Assembly (NCBI RefSeq): GCF_014705615.1
Contig: NZ_JACXJA010000055.1
Coordinates: forward strand, 1-63,981
Direction: 5' to 3'
Origin: Paenibacillus oceani
GTDB lineage: Bacteria > Bacillota > Bacilli > Paenibacillales > NBRC-103111
DNA: 63,981 nucleotides
This document shows, piece by piece, positions 9,886 to 19,423 of this stretch. Positions within the stretch are counted from its first letter, which is position 1. Every line of letters begins with the position of its first letter. The notes beneath the pieces were generated by a model that was not told the DNA's origin, searched no databases, and worked only from the letters and a program-made list of their open reading frames with translations. The position numbers and the translations under genes were made by a program.

Positions 9886-10962
9886 GTGAAGGAAGACACG
9901 AAGCGGGACGTCATGACGCAAATTTTGCAGCTGGTCGCTCCCGGCACTCCGTTCCGCGAGGGACTTGAGAACGTGCTCCGGGCGAAGACCGGGGCTTTGC
10001 TTGTCGTCGGGTACAGTCCGGAAGTGATGGAGATTGTGGACGGCGGCTTTTCGATCAACTGCGATTTTTCCCCGAACTATTTATACGAGCTGGCCAAAAT
10101 GGACGGTGCGATTATCCTGAGCGAGGATATCAAACGCATTCTGTATGCCAACACGCAGCTTATACCGGATTCGTCCATTCCTTCGATCGAGACCGGGATT
10201 CGCCACCGGACGGCCGAGAGGGTTGCGAAGCAGACGGGCAAACTGGTTGTCTCGATTTCCCAGCGGCGGAACGTGATCACCGTCTATCAGGGGAATCTCC
10301 GGTATTCGCTGAAAGATATCGGCGTCATTCTGACGAAGGCGAACCAGGCGATTCAAACTTTGGAGAAATATAAAACGGTGCTCGATCAGGCGTTCACCAA
10401 CTTGGGTGCGTCCGAGTTCGAGGAGCTTGTCACGCTGCATGAGGTAGCGAACGTTATCCAGCGGTTGGAGATGGTACTTCGCGTTAAAAACGAAATCAAA
10501 AGGTATATCAACGAGCTGGGCACCGAAGGGCGGCTGATCAGCATGCAGCTGGAAGAGCTGGTCGGTAATACCGACGCCGAGGCGCTGCTGCTGATCAAAG
10601 ATTACTGCCGCGAAAACACGGAAGAAAAGGTGCGCGAGATATCGGCTACGCTCAAGAGGATGAGCTCCGAGGAGCTTCTCGACCAACAGCATATAATCCG
10701 GCTGCTCGGTTACCCCTATACCAATACGATGATGGAGGAGACGGTATCTCCCAGAGGGTACCGGATGCTGCATAAGCTGCCTCGGCTGCCGGCTGTCATT
10801 ATCCATAATTTGGTGGAACGGTTTGAGCGGCTGCCCCACATGGTTATGGCCACCATCGAGGAGCTGGACGAGGTGGACGGGATCGGAGAAGTACGCGCTC
10901 GGGCTATCAAGGAAGGGCTGAAGCGGATCCAAGAGCAATTGTTCATTGACAGACATATCTAA
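9886..10962 (+). CDS. disA: DNA integrity scanning protein DisA, diadenylate cyclase
   Basis: DisA makes cyclic di-AMP from two ATP and halts when it meets branched DNA, coupling DNA integrity to sporulation. The 358 residues begin at GTG 9886 behind a TAGGGGG element. The catalytic DAC domain carries DGA at 73-75 and RHR at 106-108, both required for cyclase activity. A helical spine follows, and a C-terminal helix-hairpin-helix segment ([19 protein letters not shown]) binds DNA. Everything needed for activity is present. Confidence 0.97.
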   Translation: MKEDTKRDVMTQILQLVAPGTPFREGLENVLRAKTGALLVVGYSPEVMEIVDGGFSINCDFSPNYLYELAKMDGAIILSEDIKRILYANTQLIPDSSIPSIETGIRHRTAERVAKQTGKLVVSISQRRNVITVYQGNLRYSLKDIGVILTKANQAIQTLEKYKTVLDQAFTNLGASEFEELVTLHEVANVIQRLEMVLRVKNEIKRYINELGTEGRLISMQLEELVGNTDAEALLLIKDYCRENTEEKVREISATLKRMSSEELLDQQHIIRLLGYPYTNTMMEETVSPRGYRMLHKLPRLPAVIIHNLVERFERLPHMVMATIEELDEVDGIGEVRARAIKEGLKRIQEQLFIDRHI

Positions 10963-11061
10963 ATTGCCTACAATCAGAAGATAGGTTCGCGATCCCCAAG
11001 GGGCTTGCAGCATGCTCTGCGAACGATTGGGGCATAGTATGATTTAGAGGTGGAGCCTTTC

Positions 11062-11820
11062 ATGATAAGAAATTCGATTCCCAGCATGTTTACGGTAGGT
11101 AATCTGTTTCTGGGGATTATCGCAATTATTTTGGCGTTTAATTCGGGTGCGGATAACAGCAATGCGGAACTGGCCGCTATTTTTGTTATCGTAGCCATGC
11201 TTCTGGACGGTTTGGACGGACGTGTGGCGCGCGCGTTAAATGCTCAAAGCGAGTTTGGCAAAGAGCTGGATTCGTTGTCAGATGTCATTTCGTTCGGCGT
11301 TGCGCCGGCTTTTATTATGTACGTCGTTGCTTTTCAACAGATGGAGACTTCAGCTTTGGCGTGGATCGTCACCGCGATCTTCCCGATCTGCGGAGCGCTG
11401 CGTCTGGCCCGCTTTAATGTCGTATCCAGCATGCCCGGCTACTTTATCGGGTTGCCCATTCCGGCCGCAGGCAGCATTCTTAGCACGCTTGCACTGTTCC
11501 ACAACGAAATTCCGTCGGCCGTACTGCTTGCGAGCACACTGGTATTGTCGTTCCTGATGGTGAGCACCGTCAAGTACCCGAACTTCAAAAAGGTAGGCAT
11601 TCCCAAAACCGCTATATGGCTGACGCCGATCATTGTCGCAGGTGCTGTCGCGCTTGCCGTGATTTATCCGGGACTTCTGTCGAAGCTTATTTTTATCCCG
11701 CTGGTTATCTACGCCTTGTACGGACTGAACGGTCTAAAAAAAAACGCTAGAAGGTTATTCCGCCGCCGCAAGCGGATGAAGAACATGGACGAACCGACGA
11801 AAAACGAAACGCACGGGTAA
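11062..11820 (+). CDS. pssA: CDP-diacylglycerol-serine O-phosphatidyltransferase
   Basis: This integral membrane enzyme joins CDP-diacylglycerol and L-serine to give phosphatidylserine, the precursor of phosphatidylethanolamine. The ATG at 11062 is chosen because AGGTGGAG sits 7 bases before it; a GTG at 11050 lies inside that site. The 252 residues contain the CDP-alcohol phosphotransferase signature DGLDGRVAR...GKELDSLSD (residues 49-74), with Asp49, Asp52, Asp70 and Asp74 as metal-binding residues. About seven membrane segments and a very basic C-terminal tail are seen. It lies between disA and yacL, where B. subtilis has no such gene. Confidence 0.92.
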   Translation: MIRNSIPSMFTVGNLFLGIIAIILAFNSGADNSNAELAAIFVIVAMLLDGLDGRVARALNAQSEFGKELDSLSDVISFGVAPAFIMYVVAFQQMETSALAWIVTAIFPICGALRLARFNVVSSMPGYFIGLPIPAAGSILSTLALFHNEIPSAVLLASTLVLSFLMVSTVKYPNFKKVGIPKTAIWLTPIIVAGAVALAVIYPGLLSKLIFIPLVIYALYGLNGLKKNARRLFRRRKRMKNMDEPTKNETHG

Positions 11821-11854
11821 CTATCCCGTTCGCTTACAGAAGACCATATCGAAG

Positions 11855-11903
11855 AAAAAAAGCATTTATTTTCCGGATCACCGAGAAAATAAATGCTTTT
11901 TTT
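11855..11903. terminator. Bidirectional terminator between pssA and the reverse-strand gene
   Basis: A 19-bp perfect inverted repeat (arms 11855-11873 and about 11885-11903, core GCATTTATTTTC) is flanked by A7 on the left and T7 on the right. It can stop transcription of both convergent genes. Confidence 0.9.
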
Positions 11904-11931
11904 GTTGCACAGTGGCGGGAAGTAACTGCTG

Positions 11932-12327
11932 TCAGGACAAATTAAACAACCCGAGCGTGGAGCATTTTTTCGATTCCTTGTCGAGGATGTCGTCCAAATC
12001 CAGCTCCAGCAAATTGCATAAGGCCGACAAATAGAACAGTTGCTTGCCAAGCTGTACCGTAATGGCATCGGCGCAGTTCTCACACAGCTCGCCGTTAATA
12101 TGGGTCTGGATGAGAGCCTTCGCATCTTCAAGCGACAGGTCCTCGGGATAAGGTTGTTTGTTGGCTTGCAGTGTGATGCATCCGCATTCGGTGACGGACT
12201 TGATGACACTGCGATTAACGGATGCGCTTGACTGCTGCGATTTGGACAGGACGTCCAGTACACTTCGGTGACGGAGTAGCAATTCGGATACTTGCTCTTG
12301 AAACTGCTTTAATGTTAAGCCGCTCAT
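11932..12327 (-). CDS. Small conserved protein of unknown function
   Basis: Encodes 131 residues if it starts at ATG 12327, which has GGGGTG about 6 bases upstream; a GTG at 12357 would add ten residues. It has no signal peptide or membrane segment. Four cysteines are notable: a CGC pair (TECGCITL) and CENC in the second half, plus others nearby, so metal or redox binding is possible. The C-terminal part (QLFYLSALCNLLELDLDDIL) recalls the helical end of MazG-type nucleotide pyrophosphohydrolases, but no catalytic EExxE motif is visible. It has its own promoter and terminator and is transcribed against its neighbours. Confidence 0.75.
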   Translation of the reverse strand: MSGLTLKQFQEQVSELLLRHRSVLDVLSKSQQSSASVNRSVIKSVTECGCITLQANKQPYPEDLSLEDAKALIQTHINGELCENCADAITVQLGKQLFYLSALCNLLELDLDDILDKESKKCSTLGLFNLS

Positions 12328-12365
12328 TCCATTCACCCCGAGTTTCCATAATATCACTAAGGTTC

Positions 12366-12394
12366 ATTATAAAAGAAACATAAACAAAGTTCAA
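12366..12394 (-). promoter_or_regulatory. Sigma-A promoter of the small reverse-strand gene
   Basis: On the reverse strand TTGAAC (12394-12389) and TATAAT (12371-12366) are separated by 17 bases. They lie about 40 bases upstream of the ATG at 12327, a close match to the vegetative consensus. Confidence 0.8.
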
Positions 12395-12593
12395 TTTGTA
12401 CCCGAAAGTTACCGGGACGGCAGGATGCGCGGAATTAGGAAGAGCCCCCCAACTGCCTAGCCTTTCTCTATACGGGAGGCCATAAAGCAGATTCGTTTGG
12501 ACAAATATACCAATCATTCCGTATAGCGCCGCCCAAATTGGATCATAATTGGTAATGGGAAACATGAATTGGAATTTGGAGGTGAAACCAGGT

Positions 12594-13682
12594 ATGACGA
12601 AACAACGGCTTCAACTACTATTGACCGTGATCGGAGGGTTACTTGGATATCGGTGGAATGAAGCGATCGGGCAATTTTTGTTAGGTATTGGAAGTCCTTT
12701 GTTCGGAATTGAACAATTACGGGGCCAGCCGTACTGGTCGGCAGCCATCGGCGCTCTTCTGATTCTCGGGCTGTCCGGCTGGTTGCTGGGGTCCGGAGCG
12801 TCGCGCATGCAGAGCTGGGAAGACCGCTTGGCCAATGCGCCGTCGCTTGAACTGCTGTCAGGGATAACCGGACTTATTCTCGGATTGGTCATCTCCGTGC
12901 TGCTCGTTCCGGTATTGACCGGAGCAGGATGGGTCGGCACAGTGGCCGCTTGGGCGCTTACCGGAGTGCTTGGCGTATACGGATTTCGCATCGGGTACAA
13001 AAAGCGGGAAGATTTAGTTCATTTCATGTCGTCTTTGTTCGGAGATAAGAAGAAAAAGGGCGGCCCGCAAAAGGACGAGCACAAAATATTGGACACGAGC
13101 GTCATTATTGACGGCCGTATCGCCGACATTTGCAAAACCGGATTTATTGAAGGAACGCTGGTTATCCCGGAATTCGTATTGGAGGAGCTTCAGCATATCG
13201 CCGATTCGTCGGACTTGCTCAAGCGCAACCGCGGGCGGCGCGGCCTGGATATTTTGAACAAAATCCAGAAAGAGCTGGACGTAAAGGTACTTATCTACGA
13301 AGGCGACTTCGAGGAAATATCCGAAGTGGACAGCAAGCTGGTGCGGCTGGCCAAAGCTCTTCAGGGCAAAGTGATCACCAATGACTTCAACCTGAACAAA
13401 GTATGCGAGCTGCAGGGCGTGTCGGTGCTTAATATTAACGATCTGGCCAATGCGGTCAAGCCGGTCGTGCTGCCCGGGGAAGAAATTATGGTGCAGGTGA
13501 TTAAAGACGGCAAGGAGCACGGACAAGGCGTCGCTTATTTGGACGACGGCACGATGATCGTGGTGGAAGGCGGCAGAGACTACATCGGGGCTACGATTGA
13601 GGTGCTCGTGACGAGTGTGCTGCAAACCTCCGCGGGCCGGATGATCTTTGCCAAGCCGAAACTGTTGGAAAAAGCGCTGTAA
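12594..13682 (+). CDS. yacL: PIN/TRAM domain membrane protein YacL
   Basis: Encodes 362 residues from ATG 12594 with GGAGGTG at 12578-12584. Four hydrophobic segments occupy about the first 135 residues. They are followed by a PIN nuclease-like domain beginning KILDTSVIIDGRIADI and a C-terminal TRAM domain (about residues 300-360) of the RNA-binding type. PIN domains are Mg-dependent ribonucleases, and the aspartates are present, but the substrate of YacL is not established. Its position just before ispD matches B. subtilis. Confidence 0.93.
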   Translation: MTKQRLQLLLTVIGGLLGYRWNEAIGQFLLGIGSPLFGIEQLRGQPYWSAAIGALLILGLSGWLLGSGASRMQSWEDRLANAPSLELLSGITGLILGLVISVLLVPVLTGAGWVGTVAAWALTGVLGVYGFRIGYKKREDLVHFMSSLFGDKKKKGGPQKDEHKILDTSVIIDGRIADICKTGFIEGTLVIPEFVLEELQHIADSSDLLKRNRGRRGLDILNKIQKELDVKVLIYEGDFEEISEVDSKLVRLAKALQGKVITNDFNLNKVCELQGVSVLNINDLANAVKPVVLPGEEIMVQVIKDGKEHGQGVAYLDDGTMIVVEGGRDYIGATIEVLVTSVLQTSAGRMIFAKPKLLEKAL

Positions 13683-13742
13683 AACGATTATGATAGGAAT
13701 GGGAAGTATCGATCATTACGTAAACAGCGGGGTAGGGAGATC

Positions 13743-14450
13743 ATGATAAGGTGCGGCGTCGTCGTGGTGGCGGCGGGAAGAGGGACCCGGATGGGCACCT
13801 CGGAGAGCAAACAGTTTTTGCAGCTTCGCGGCAAGCCGATTCTCGTGTATACGCTGGAACTGTTCCAGCGGATGCCTCTCGTCGAATCGATCGTGCTGGT
13901 GACGGGAGCGGACGAGATCGCAAGATGCGAAGCGTACGTTCGCGACTATTCGCTTGCGAAGGTGTGCGCCGTCGTAGCGGGCGGATCGGAGCGCCAGCAT
14001 TCGGTGCGGATCGGCATGGACAAGCTGCCGGCTGGCATTGACGTGGCGGCGGTTCATGACGGGGTTCGTCCTTTCGTGACCGAAGCCGAAGCCGAGCGAT
14101 GCTTACATAAAGGGTATGAGGCCGGAGGAGCGGTGTTGGCGGTGCCGGTCAAAGATACGATAAAAGTCGTCGGATCGTCCGGAAGGATCGAATCTACGCC
14201 GGATCGGAAGAGCTTGTGGGCGGTGCAGACCCCACAGGCTTTTCGTCTTGATCTGCTGCGGGAAGCCCATCGGCAGGCGGAACGCGACGGCTTCGTGGGC
14301 ACCGACGATGCGATGCTGCTGGAGCGGCTCGGTCACGAGGTGTACGTTGTCGAGGGCGCCTACACGAACATTAAGATTACGACGCCCGACGATTTGATAT
14401 GGGCGGAACGACTGCTGCAACAACAAATGGAGAGGACGGATCGTTCATGA
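13743..14450 (+). CDS. ispD: 2-C-methyl-D-erythritol 4-phosphate cytidylyltransferase
   Basis: Third step of the MEP isoprenoid pathway: CTP plus MEP gives CDP-ME. The 235 residues show the nucleotide-binding loop AAGRGTRMG near the N terminus, [10 protein letters not shown] in the middle and [16 protein letters not shown] further on. GGGAG precedes the ATG at 13743. The stop codon overlaps the ispF start in an ATGA arrangement, so the two enzymes are translationally coupled. Confidence 0.97.
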   Translation: MIRCGVVVVAAGRGTRMGTSESKQFLQLRGKPILVYTLELFQRMPLVESIVLVTGADEIARCEAYVRDYSLAKVCAVVAGGSERQHSVRIGMDKLPAGIDVAAVHDGVRPFVTEAEAERCLHKGYEAGGAVLAVPVKDTIKVVGSSGRIESTPDRKSLWAVQTPQAFRLDLLREAHRQAERDGFVGTDDAMLLERLGHEVYVVEGAYTNIKITTPDDLIWAERLLQQQMERTDRS

Positions 14451-14929
14451 TACGGATCGGACAAGGCTTTGACGTGCATCAACTGGTGGAAGGGCGCAAG
14501 TGCATCATCGGTGGAATCGATATCCCTTACCAGAAAGGGCTGCTTGGTCATTCGGACGCCGACGTTCTGCTGCATGCGATTAGCGATGCGATTTTGGGAG
14601 CGCTCGGGCAAGGGGATATCGGCAAACATTTTCCCGATACCGACCCGGCTTATCTCGATGCGGACAGTGTAAAGCTGCTGGAACACGTCTGGGAAATCGC
14701 GAAGTCGATGGGCTATCGTCTCGGCAACATCGATTCCACGATTATCGCCCAGAAGCCGAAGATGGCGCCATACATTCCGCAGATGGTCGAGCTGATCGCC
14801 CGTGTGCTGGAAGCCGACCCGTCCCAGGTCAACGTCAAGGCGACGACGACGGAGAAGCTCGGGTTTACGGGCCGTGGGGAAGGCGTTGCGGCACAATCGG
14901 TAGTTTGTTTGCAGAAGGCTGCACTTTAA
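14447..14929 (+). CDS. ispF: 2-C-methyl-D-erythritol 2,4-cyclodiphosphate synthase
   Basis: Cyclises CDP-ME 2-phosphate to MEcPP, releasing CMP. The ATG at 14447 overlaps the ispD stop and gives a protein of 160 residues, normal for the family. The zinc ligands are visible in GFDVHQ (Asp9, His11) and in [26 protein letters not shown] near the C terminus is the nucleotide-contact motif. IspE acts between IspD and IspF and is not encoded in this window. Confidence 0.97.
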   Translation: MIRIGQGFDVHQLVEGRKCIIGGIDIPYQKGLLGHSDADVLLHAISDAILGALGQGDIGKHFPDTDPAYLDADSVKLLEHVWEIAKSMGYRLGNIDSTIIAQKPKMAPYIPQMVELIARVLEADPSQVNVKATTTEKLGFTGRGEGVAAQSVVCLQKAAL

Positions 14930-14979
14930 CCGTTACGGATTAGAGAGCAGGCAGTTCACACATTGAGAGGGGATCATCC

Positions 14980-16446
14980 ATGACCAGACCTATTCGTGTC
15001 CGCTACGCGCCGAGCCCTACAGGGCATCTGCACATCGGCAACGCCCGGACCGCACTTTTTAACTATTTGTTCGCCCGTCATCATAACGGTAAATTTATTA
15101 TCCGCATCGAGGATACCGATGTGAAGCGAAACGTAGCAGGCGGGGAGGAAAATCAGCTCACCTATTTGAAATGGCTGGGCATCGACTGGGACGAGAGCAT
15201 CGACGTCGGCGGCCCGTTCGGCCCGTATCGGCAGACGGAGCGTCTCGATCTGTACCGGAAGTACGCCGAGCAGCTTATAGCCGAAGGTCGCGCTTACTTG
15301 TGCTACTGCACGGAGGAAGAGCTGGAGCGGGAGCGGGAGGAACAGACGGCCCGCGGAGAGACGCCCCGGTATTCCGGCAAGCACCGCCATTTGACGGAGG
15401 AGCAGCGCAAAGCTTATGAAGCCGAAGGACGGGTGCCGAGCATCCGGTTCCGGGTGCAGGAAGGCAAGTCGTATACGTTCCACGATTTGGTTAAAGGGGA
15501 CATTACGTTCGAATCGGACGGCATCGGCGATTTTGTAATTGTGAAGAAAGACGGGATTGCCACTTACAATTTCGCTGTTGTGATCGATGATTACTTGATG
15601 GAGATTTCGCACGTGCTGCGGGGCGAGGATCATATCTCCAATACGCCGCGCCAGCTGATGATCTACGAAGCGCTGGGCTGGGAGCCTCCGCAGTTCGCGC
15701 ACATGACGCTGATCGTGAATGAGCAGCGCAAGAAGCTGAGCAAGCGCGACGAGTCAATCATCCAGTTCATCGAGCAGTATGACCAGCTTGGCTTCCTTCC
15801 CGAAGCGATGTTTAACTTTATCGCGCTCCTCGGCTGGTCGCCTGAAGGCGAGAATGAACTATTCTCGAAGGAGGAACTGATCGCGGTATTCGATGCGGAC
15901 CGGCTGTCCAAAAGTCCGGCTGCTTTCGATACGAACAAGCTGAACTGGATGAACAACCAGTACATCAAAAAAGCCGATAGCGGCCGTATCGCCGAGATGG
16001 CGATTCCTCACCTACAAAAGGCGGGGCGCCTTCCGGCCGAGCTGGATGGCGGGCAGCGGGAATGGGCGGCGGCGCTGGTGGCGCTTTATCAGGAGCAGAT
16101 GAACTGCGCGTCGGACATCGTGCCGCTGACCGAAGTCTTTTTCCGCGATGAGCCGGAAGACGATGACGAAGGCCGCGCTTTGCTCGGCGAAGAACACGTT
16201 CCGGCCGTGCTGCGCGCTTTCCTGGCTCAGATCGAGCAGGCTTCGGCATTTACGCCGGAGACGATCGGCGGGCTGCTCAAGGCGGTTCAGAAGGAAACGG
16301 GGTATAAAGGGAAGCAGTTGTTCATGCCCGTGCGAGTTGCCCTGACGGGACAAATGCATGGACGCGACTTGAACCAGACGCTCGCGCTCCTGGGACAAAG
16401 CCGTGTGGTGGAGCGGCTTCAAAAGCGGTTGTCAGAAAGAAGCTGA
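14980..16446 (+). CDS. gltX: Glutamate-tRNA ligase
   Basis: This class I synthetase has 488 residues. The HIGH-type motif reads HIGN at 18-21, and the KMSKS-type loop reads KLSKR near residue 251. GAGAGGGG at 14965-14972 precedes the ATG. In Bacillota GltX usually also charges tRNA-Gln with glutamate, later amidated by GatCAB; that non-discriminating role is expected here but cannot be read from the sequence. No T-box precedes it. Confidence 0.96.
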   Translation: MTRPIRVRYAPSPTGHLHIGNARTALFNYLFARHHNGKFIIRIEDTDVKRNVAGGEENQLTYLKWLGIDWDESIDVGGPFGPYRQTERLDLYRKYAEQLIAEGRAYLCYCTEEELEREREEQTARGETPRYSGKHRHLTEEQRKAYEAEGRVPSIRFRVQEGKSYTFHDLVKGDITFESDGIGDFVIVKKDGIATYNFAVVIDDYLMEISHVLRGEDHISNTPRQLMIYEALGWEPPQFAHMTLIVNEQRKKLSKRDESIIQFIEQYDQLGFLPEAMFNFIALLGWSPEGENELFSKEELIAVFDADRLSKSPAAFDTNKLNWMNNQYIKKADSGRIAEMAIPHLQKAGRLPAELDGGQREWAAALVALYQEQMNCASDIVPLTEVFFRDEPEDDDEGRALLGEEHVPAVLRAFLAQIEQASAFTPETIGGLLKAVQKETGYKGKQLFMPVRVALTGQMHGRDLNQTLALLGQSRVVERLQKRLSERS

Positions 16447-16481
16447 TCATGTATACTTGGTGTACTTTCAAGTTACGCTGT

Positions 16482-16521
16482 AATTATCAAGCTTGTGATA
16501 ATTGTCAACATACACCATAAA
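16482..16521 (+). promoter_or_regulatory. Candidate promoter and 8-bp palindrome before the cysES T-box
   Basis: AATTATCA (16482-16489) and TGATAATT (16496-16503) form a perfect 8-bp inverted repeat around six bases. TTGTGA (16493-16498) with CATAAA (16516-16521) at 17-base spacing is a weak promoter whose -35 overlaps the palindrome, so a regulator could bind here. The promoter assignment is tentative. Confidence 0.4.
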
Positions 16522-16524
16522 GGC

Positions 16525-16828
16525 TTTGATCGGGAAAGTACGTGTCGGCCCGGGTTTTACAGAGAGGGCAATCGGCGGATAGGTCGCCGGCTGCAAGTTG
16601 CCCATTCCCGCCTTCATCGGAAATGCACCCGTGAGCCGCACATCCGAGCTGTCATCCGGCAGGGTAGGGGGTGCCGTCCGTCCGCGTTAAGGACATGAAG
16701 AGGGATAGCGAACACATCCGGGTCCGCGCCGCATGTAACGTGCGTGCGTGTATCAAGAGGCGCTGTCCAAGCAGAGTGGAACCGCGTGTCGACGTCTCTG
16801 CAGCCTAGGCTGCAGGGGCTTTTTTGTT
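16525..16828 (+). promoter_or_regulatory. Cysteine T-box riboswitch with attenuator
   Basis: The T-box core AGAGTGGAACCGCG is at about 16773-16786. Stem I can be traced: GTGTCGGC and CCGGGT on the 5' side pair with ACCCG and GCCGCAC on the 3' side. The bulge just before ACCCG holds AAATGCA, so the specifier codon is UGC (16624-16626), cysteine. The terminator is CTGCAGCC (16798-16805) paired with GGCTGCAG (16808-16815), followed by a T run at about 16820-16825. Uncharged tRNA-Cys would bind and allow read-through into cysE-cysS. Confidence 0.9.
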
Positions 16829-16935
16829 TGGATGGGCGAATATCGGAAGTATAAAACCAGGGGTCCGCGCATACGGTCAAGCGGCTTCAGCTGCTGCCGT
16901 TTCCGTTACGGGGGCGACTAAAAGCAGGTGACGAC

Positions 16936-17619
16936 ATGTTCCGCACCATGAAATCGGACATTCAGGCCGTTTTCGACAACGATCCGGCCGCGCGCAGCGT
17001 ATTTGAGGTCGTGCTGACCTACTCGGGTTTGCACGCCATATGGGCACATCGGGTGGCGCATTGGTTTTATGTCCGCAGATGGTTTATGATCGCCCGAATC
17101 ATTTCCCAATTCAGCCGGTTTATGACCGGCGTCGAGATTCATCCCGGCGCCAGGATCGGCCAGAGGCTGTTCATCGACCATGGCATGGGGGTTGTGATCG
17201 GAGAGACTTGCGAGATCGGCGACGACGTTCTGCTGTTCCAGGGAGTTACACTCGGTGGAACGGGCAAGGAAAGCGGGAAGCGCCATCCGACGATCGGAAA
17301 TCATGTCGTCATCTCCTCCGGCGCCAAAGTGCTGGGTTCGTTCACGGTGGGCGACAACTCCAAGATCGGAGCGAATGCGATCGTCCTAAGCGAAGTCCCG
17401 CCGAACAGCACCGTCGTCGGATTGAAAGCGCGCGTCGTCAAGCGCGATGGCGTCAGCCTGAACAAGCTCGATCACGACAAGCTGCCGGACCCGCTCATCG
17501 ATCTGTTTCAGCAGATGGAGACGCGGATACAAGAGCTCAAACACGAAGTCGAGCAGCTAAAAACAGAGATGCGTAACCAAAACGGAGGGGTTCAACCTTA
17601 TGAGTCTAAAAGTGTATAA
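16936..17619 (+). CDS. cysE: Serine O-acetyltransferase
   Basis: Makes O-acetylserine from serine and acetyl-CoA, the acceptor for sulfide in cysteine synthesis. The 227 residues comprise a short N-terminal helical domain and a left-handed beta-helix of hexapeptide repeats (about residues 65-170), including GARIGQRLFIDHGMGVVIGE. The C-terminal 25 residues (METRIQELKHEVEQLKTEM) look like a short coiled coil. The last 20 bases overlap the start of cysS, so the two are coupled and share the T-box. Confidence 0.96.
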   Translation: MFRTMKSDIQAVFDNDPAARSVFEVVLTYSGLHAIWAHRVAHWFYVRRWFMIARIISQFSRFMTGVEIHPGARIGQRLFIDHGMGVVIGETCEIGDDVLLFQGVTLGGTGKESGKRHPTIGNHVVISSGAKVLGSFTVGDNSKIGANAIVLSEVPPNSTVVGLKARVVKRDGVSLNKLDHDKLPDPLIDLFQQMETRIQELKHEVEQLKTEMRNQNGGVQPYESKSV

Positions 17620-18997
17620 CACCATGACTCGGGCTAAAGAAACGTTCGTACCGCTTAACCCAGGCAAAGTGAATATGTATGTGTGCGGTCCGACGGTATA
17701 CGATTATATCCATATCGGCAACGCCAGGCCGGCTATTTTCTTCGATGTAGTCCGAAGATATCTGCAATTGACCGGTTATGAGGTCAACTATGTAGTGAAC
17801 TTTACTGACGTCGACGACAAGCTGATCCGCAAATCGGAGCAAACCGGACAACCGGTGCCGGAAATTGCAGATACGTTCATTGCCGCTTATCATGAGGACA
17901 TCGAGGCGCTCGGGATTCGCAAGGCGGATATAAATCCGCGGGTAACCGAGAATATCCCGGAGATCGTACGGCTTATCGAAGAGCTGGTCAAGGGAGGATT
18001 CGCTTACGAGAGCGAAGGAGACGTGTACTTCCGCACCGAGAAGTTTGAAGAGTACGGGAAGCTGTCCCATCAAAATCTGGGCGAACTGCAGTTCGGGATT
18101 CGCGTCGAGGTCGACTCGCGCAAAGAAAACCCCCAGGACTTCGTCCTGTGGAAAGGCGCCAAGCCGGGCGAGATCCGCTGGTCCAGTCCTTGGGGCGACG
18201 GGCGTCCGGGCTGGCATATTGAATGTTCGGCAATGGCCCGCAAATATTTGGGCGTTACGCTCGACATTCACGGCGGAGGCCAGGACTTGCAGTTCCCGCA
18301 TCATGAGTGCGAGGTGGCGCAATCGGAGTGTGCGAACGGGCATCCGCTCGCCAAATATTGGATGCACAACGGATACATCCATATCGATAACGAGAAGATG
18401 TCCAAGTCGCTCGGCAACGGGATCAACGTCAGGAAGCTGCTGGAACGGGTGAAGCCTCAAGCTCTTCGTTTCCTGTTTTTGTCGACGCACTACCGCAATC
18501 CGCTTAACTTCAGCGAAGAGGGGCTGGAGCAGGCGGCCAACGGGCTTGCAAGAATCGAGAACGGAGTTGCCAATTTAAAGCATCGACTCAAAAGCGCGGA
18601 AAAAGGTGCGGTGAATGAGCAGGTGTCGGAAGCGGTGGAACGGATTAAACGGACGTTTCACGAGAAAATGGACGACGATTTCAACACGGCCGATGCGATC
18701 ACAGCTGTATTTGACCTGATCTCGGAAGGCAATGCCTACCTCGCCAAGGCGGATGCTAACGCAGAGACGATCGGACTTCTGCTCCAGGTGCTGCAGGAGT
18801 GGGATTCGGTATTGGGCATACTAGCGGAAGAGAAAGAAGAATTGCTGGATGACGAAATCGAGCAGTTGATCGCAGAACGGACGGAAGCCCGCAAAGCCAA
18901 AAACTGGGCGCGTTCCGACGAAATCCGCGATTTGCTGACGGTTAAAGGTATTGTGCTGGAGGATACGCCTCAAGGCCTCCGCTGGCGGCGGAAATGA
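17600..18997 (+). CDS. cysS: Cysteine-tRNA ligase
   Basis: Class I synthetase of 465 residues. Zinc-binding Cys and His residues appear in CGPTVYDYIHIGNARP (Cys29 with the HIGN motif), in HIECSAM and in FPHHECE. KMSKSLGN is the second signature. GGAGGGG at 17584-17590, inside the end of cysE, supplies its ribosome binding site. Control by the cysteine T-box ties its synthesis to charged tRNA-Cys, and hence to its own product. Confidence 0.97.
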   Translation: MSLKVYNTMTRAKETFVPLNPGKVNMYVCGPTVYDYIHIGNARPAIFFDVVRRYLQLTGYEVNYVVNFTDVDDKLIRKSEQTGQPVPEIADTFIAAYHEDIEALGIRKADINPRVTENIPEIVRLIEELVKGGFAYESEGDVYFRTEKFEEYGKLSHQNLGELQFGIRVEVDSRKENPQDFVLWKGAKPGEIRWSSPWGDGRPGWHIECSAMARKYLGVTLDIHGGGQDLQFPHHECEVAQSECANGHPLAKYWMHNGYIHIDNEKMSKSLGNGINVRKLLERVKPQALRFLFLSTHYRNPLNFSEEGLEQAANGLARIENGVANLKHRLKSAEKGAVNEQVSEAVERIKRTFHEKMDDDFNTADAITAVFDLISEGNAYLAKADANAETIGLLLQVLQEWDSVLGILAEEKEELLDDEIEQLIAERTEARKAKNWARSDEIRDLLTVKGIVLEDTPQGLRWRRK

Positions 18998-19010
18998 CGG
19001 GGCGGCGCTG

Positions 19011-19421
19011 ATGGATGTCAATCTGTTCCGATTCGATCCCGCAAAGGCCCCGTCCCAGTTAAACCCGCTGGTTCTGGCGTATATCGGAGATGCGGTATTT
19101 GAAGTATACATCAGGCAATACGTCATATCGAGACCGAACCATAAGCCGAACCACCTGCACAGGGAATCGGTAAAATTCGTCTCGGCCAAGGCGCAGGCGA
19201 AAACGCTGAGATTGTGGCTGCCTCTGTTGACTGAAGAAGAAACGGATATTGTGAAGCGCGGCCGAAACGCCAAGTCCGGAACGATGCCGAAAAATGCGGA
19301 CGTACTGGATTACCGGCACAGCACCGCCTTCGAATGTCTGATCGGATATTTGTACTATAAGAAACGGTTCGATCGGCTGGAGCAGCTGCTCGAGCTCATG
19401 TTGGAAGAACCGGGAGGATAA
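19011..19421 (+). CDS. mrnC: Mini-ribonuclease III
   Basis: This is an RNase III catalytic domain without the dsRNA-binding domain; in B. subtilis it trims 23S rRNA precursors. The 136 residues start at ATG 19011. The ribosome binding site is weak, and the frame is open further upstream into cysS, but MDVNLFRFDP matches the family N terminus. The catalytic stretch LVLAYIGDAVFEVYIR (about residues 20-35) and the C-terminal HSTAFECLIGYLYY carry the metal-binding acidic residues. It follows cysS by 13 bases and is co-transcribed. Confidence 0.94.
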   Translation: MDVNLFRFDPAKAPSQLNPLVLAYIGDAVFEVYIRQYVISRPNHKPNHLHRESVKFVSAKAQAKTLRLWLPLLTEEETDIVKRGRNAKSGTMPKNADVLDYRHSTAFECLIGYLYYKKRFDRLEQLLELMLEEPGG

Positions 19422-19423
19422 CG

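Noticed and set aside
16495-16698. 67-codon frame in the cysE leader
   Set aside because: It falls within the T-box stem I, which is a structured RNA and not coding.
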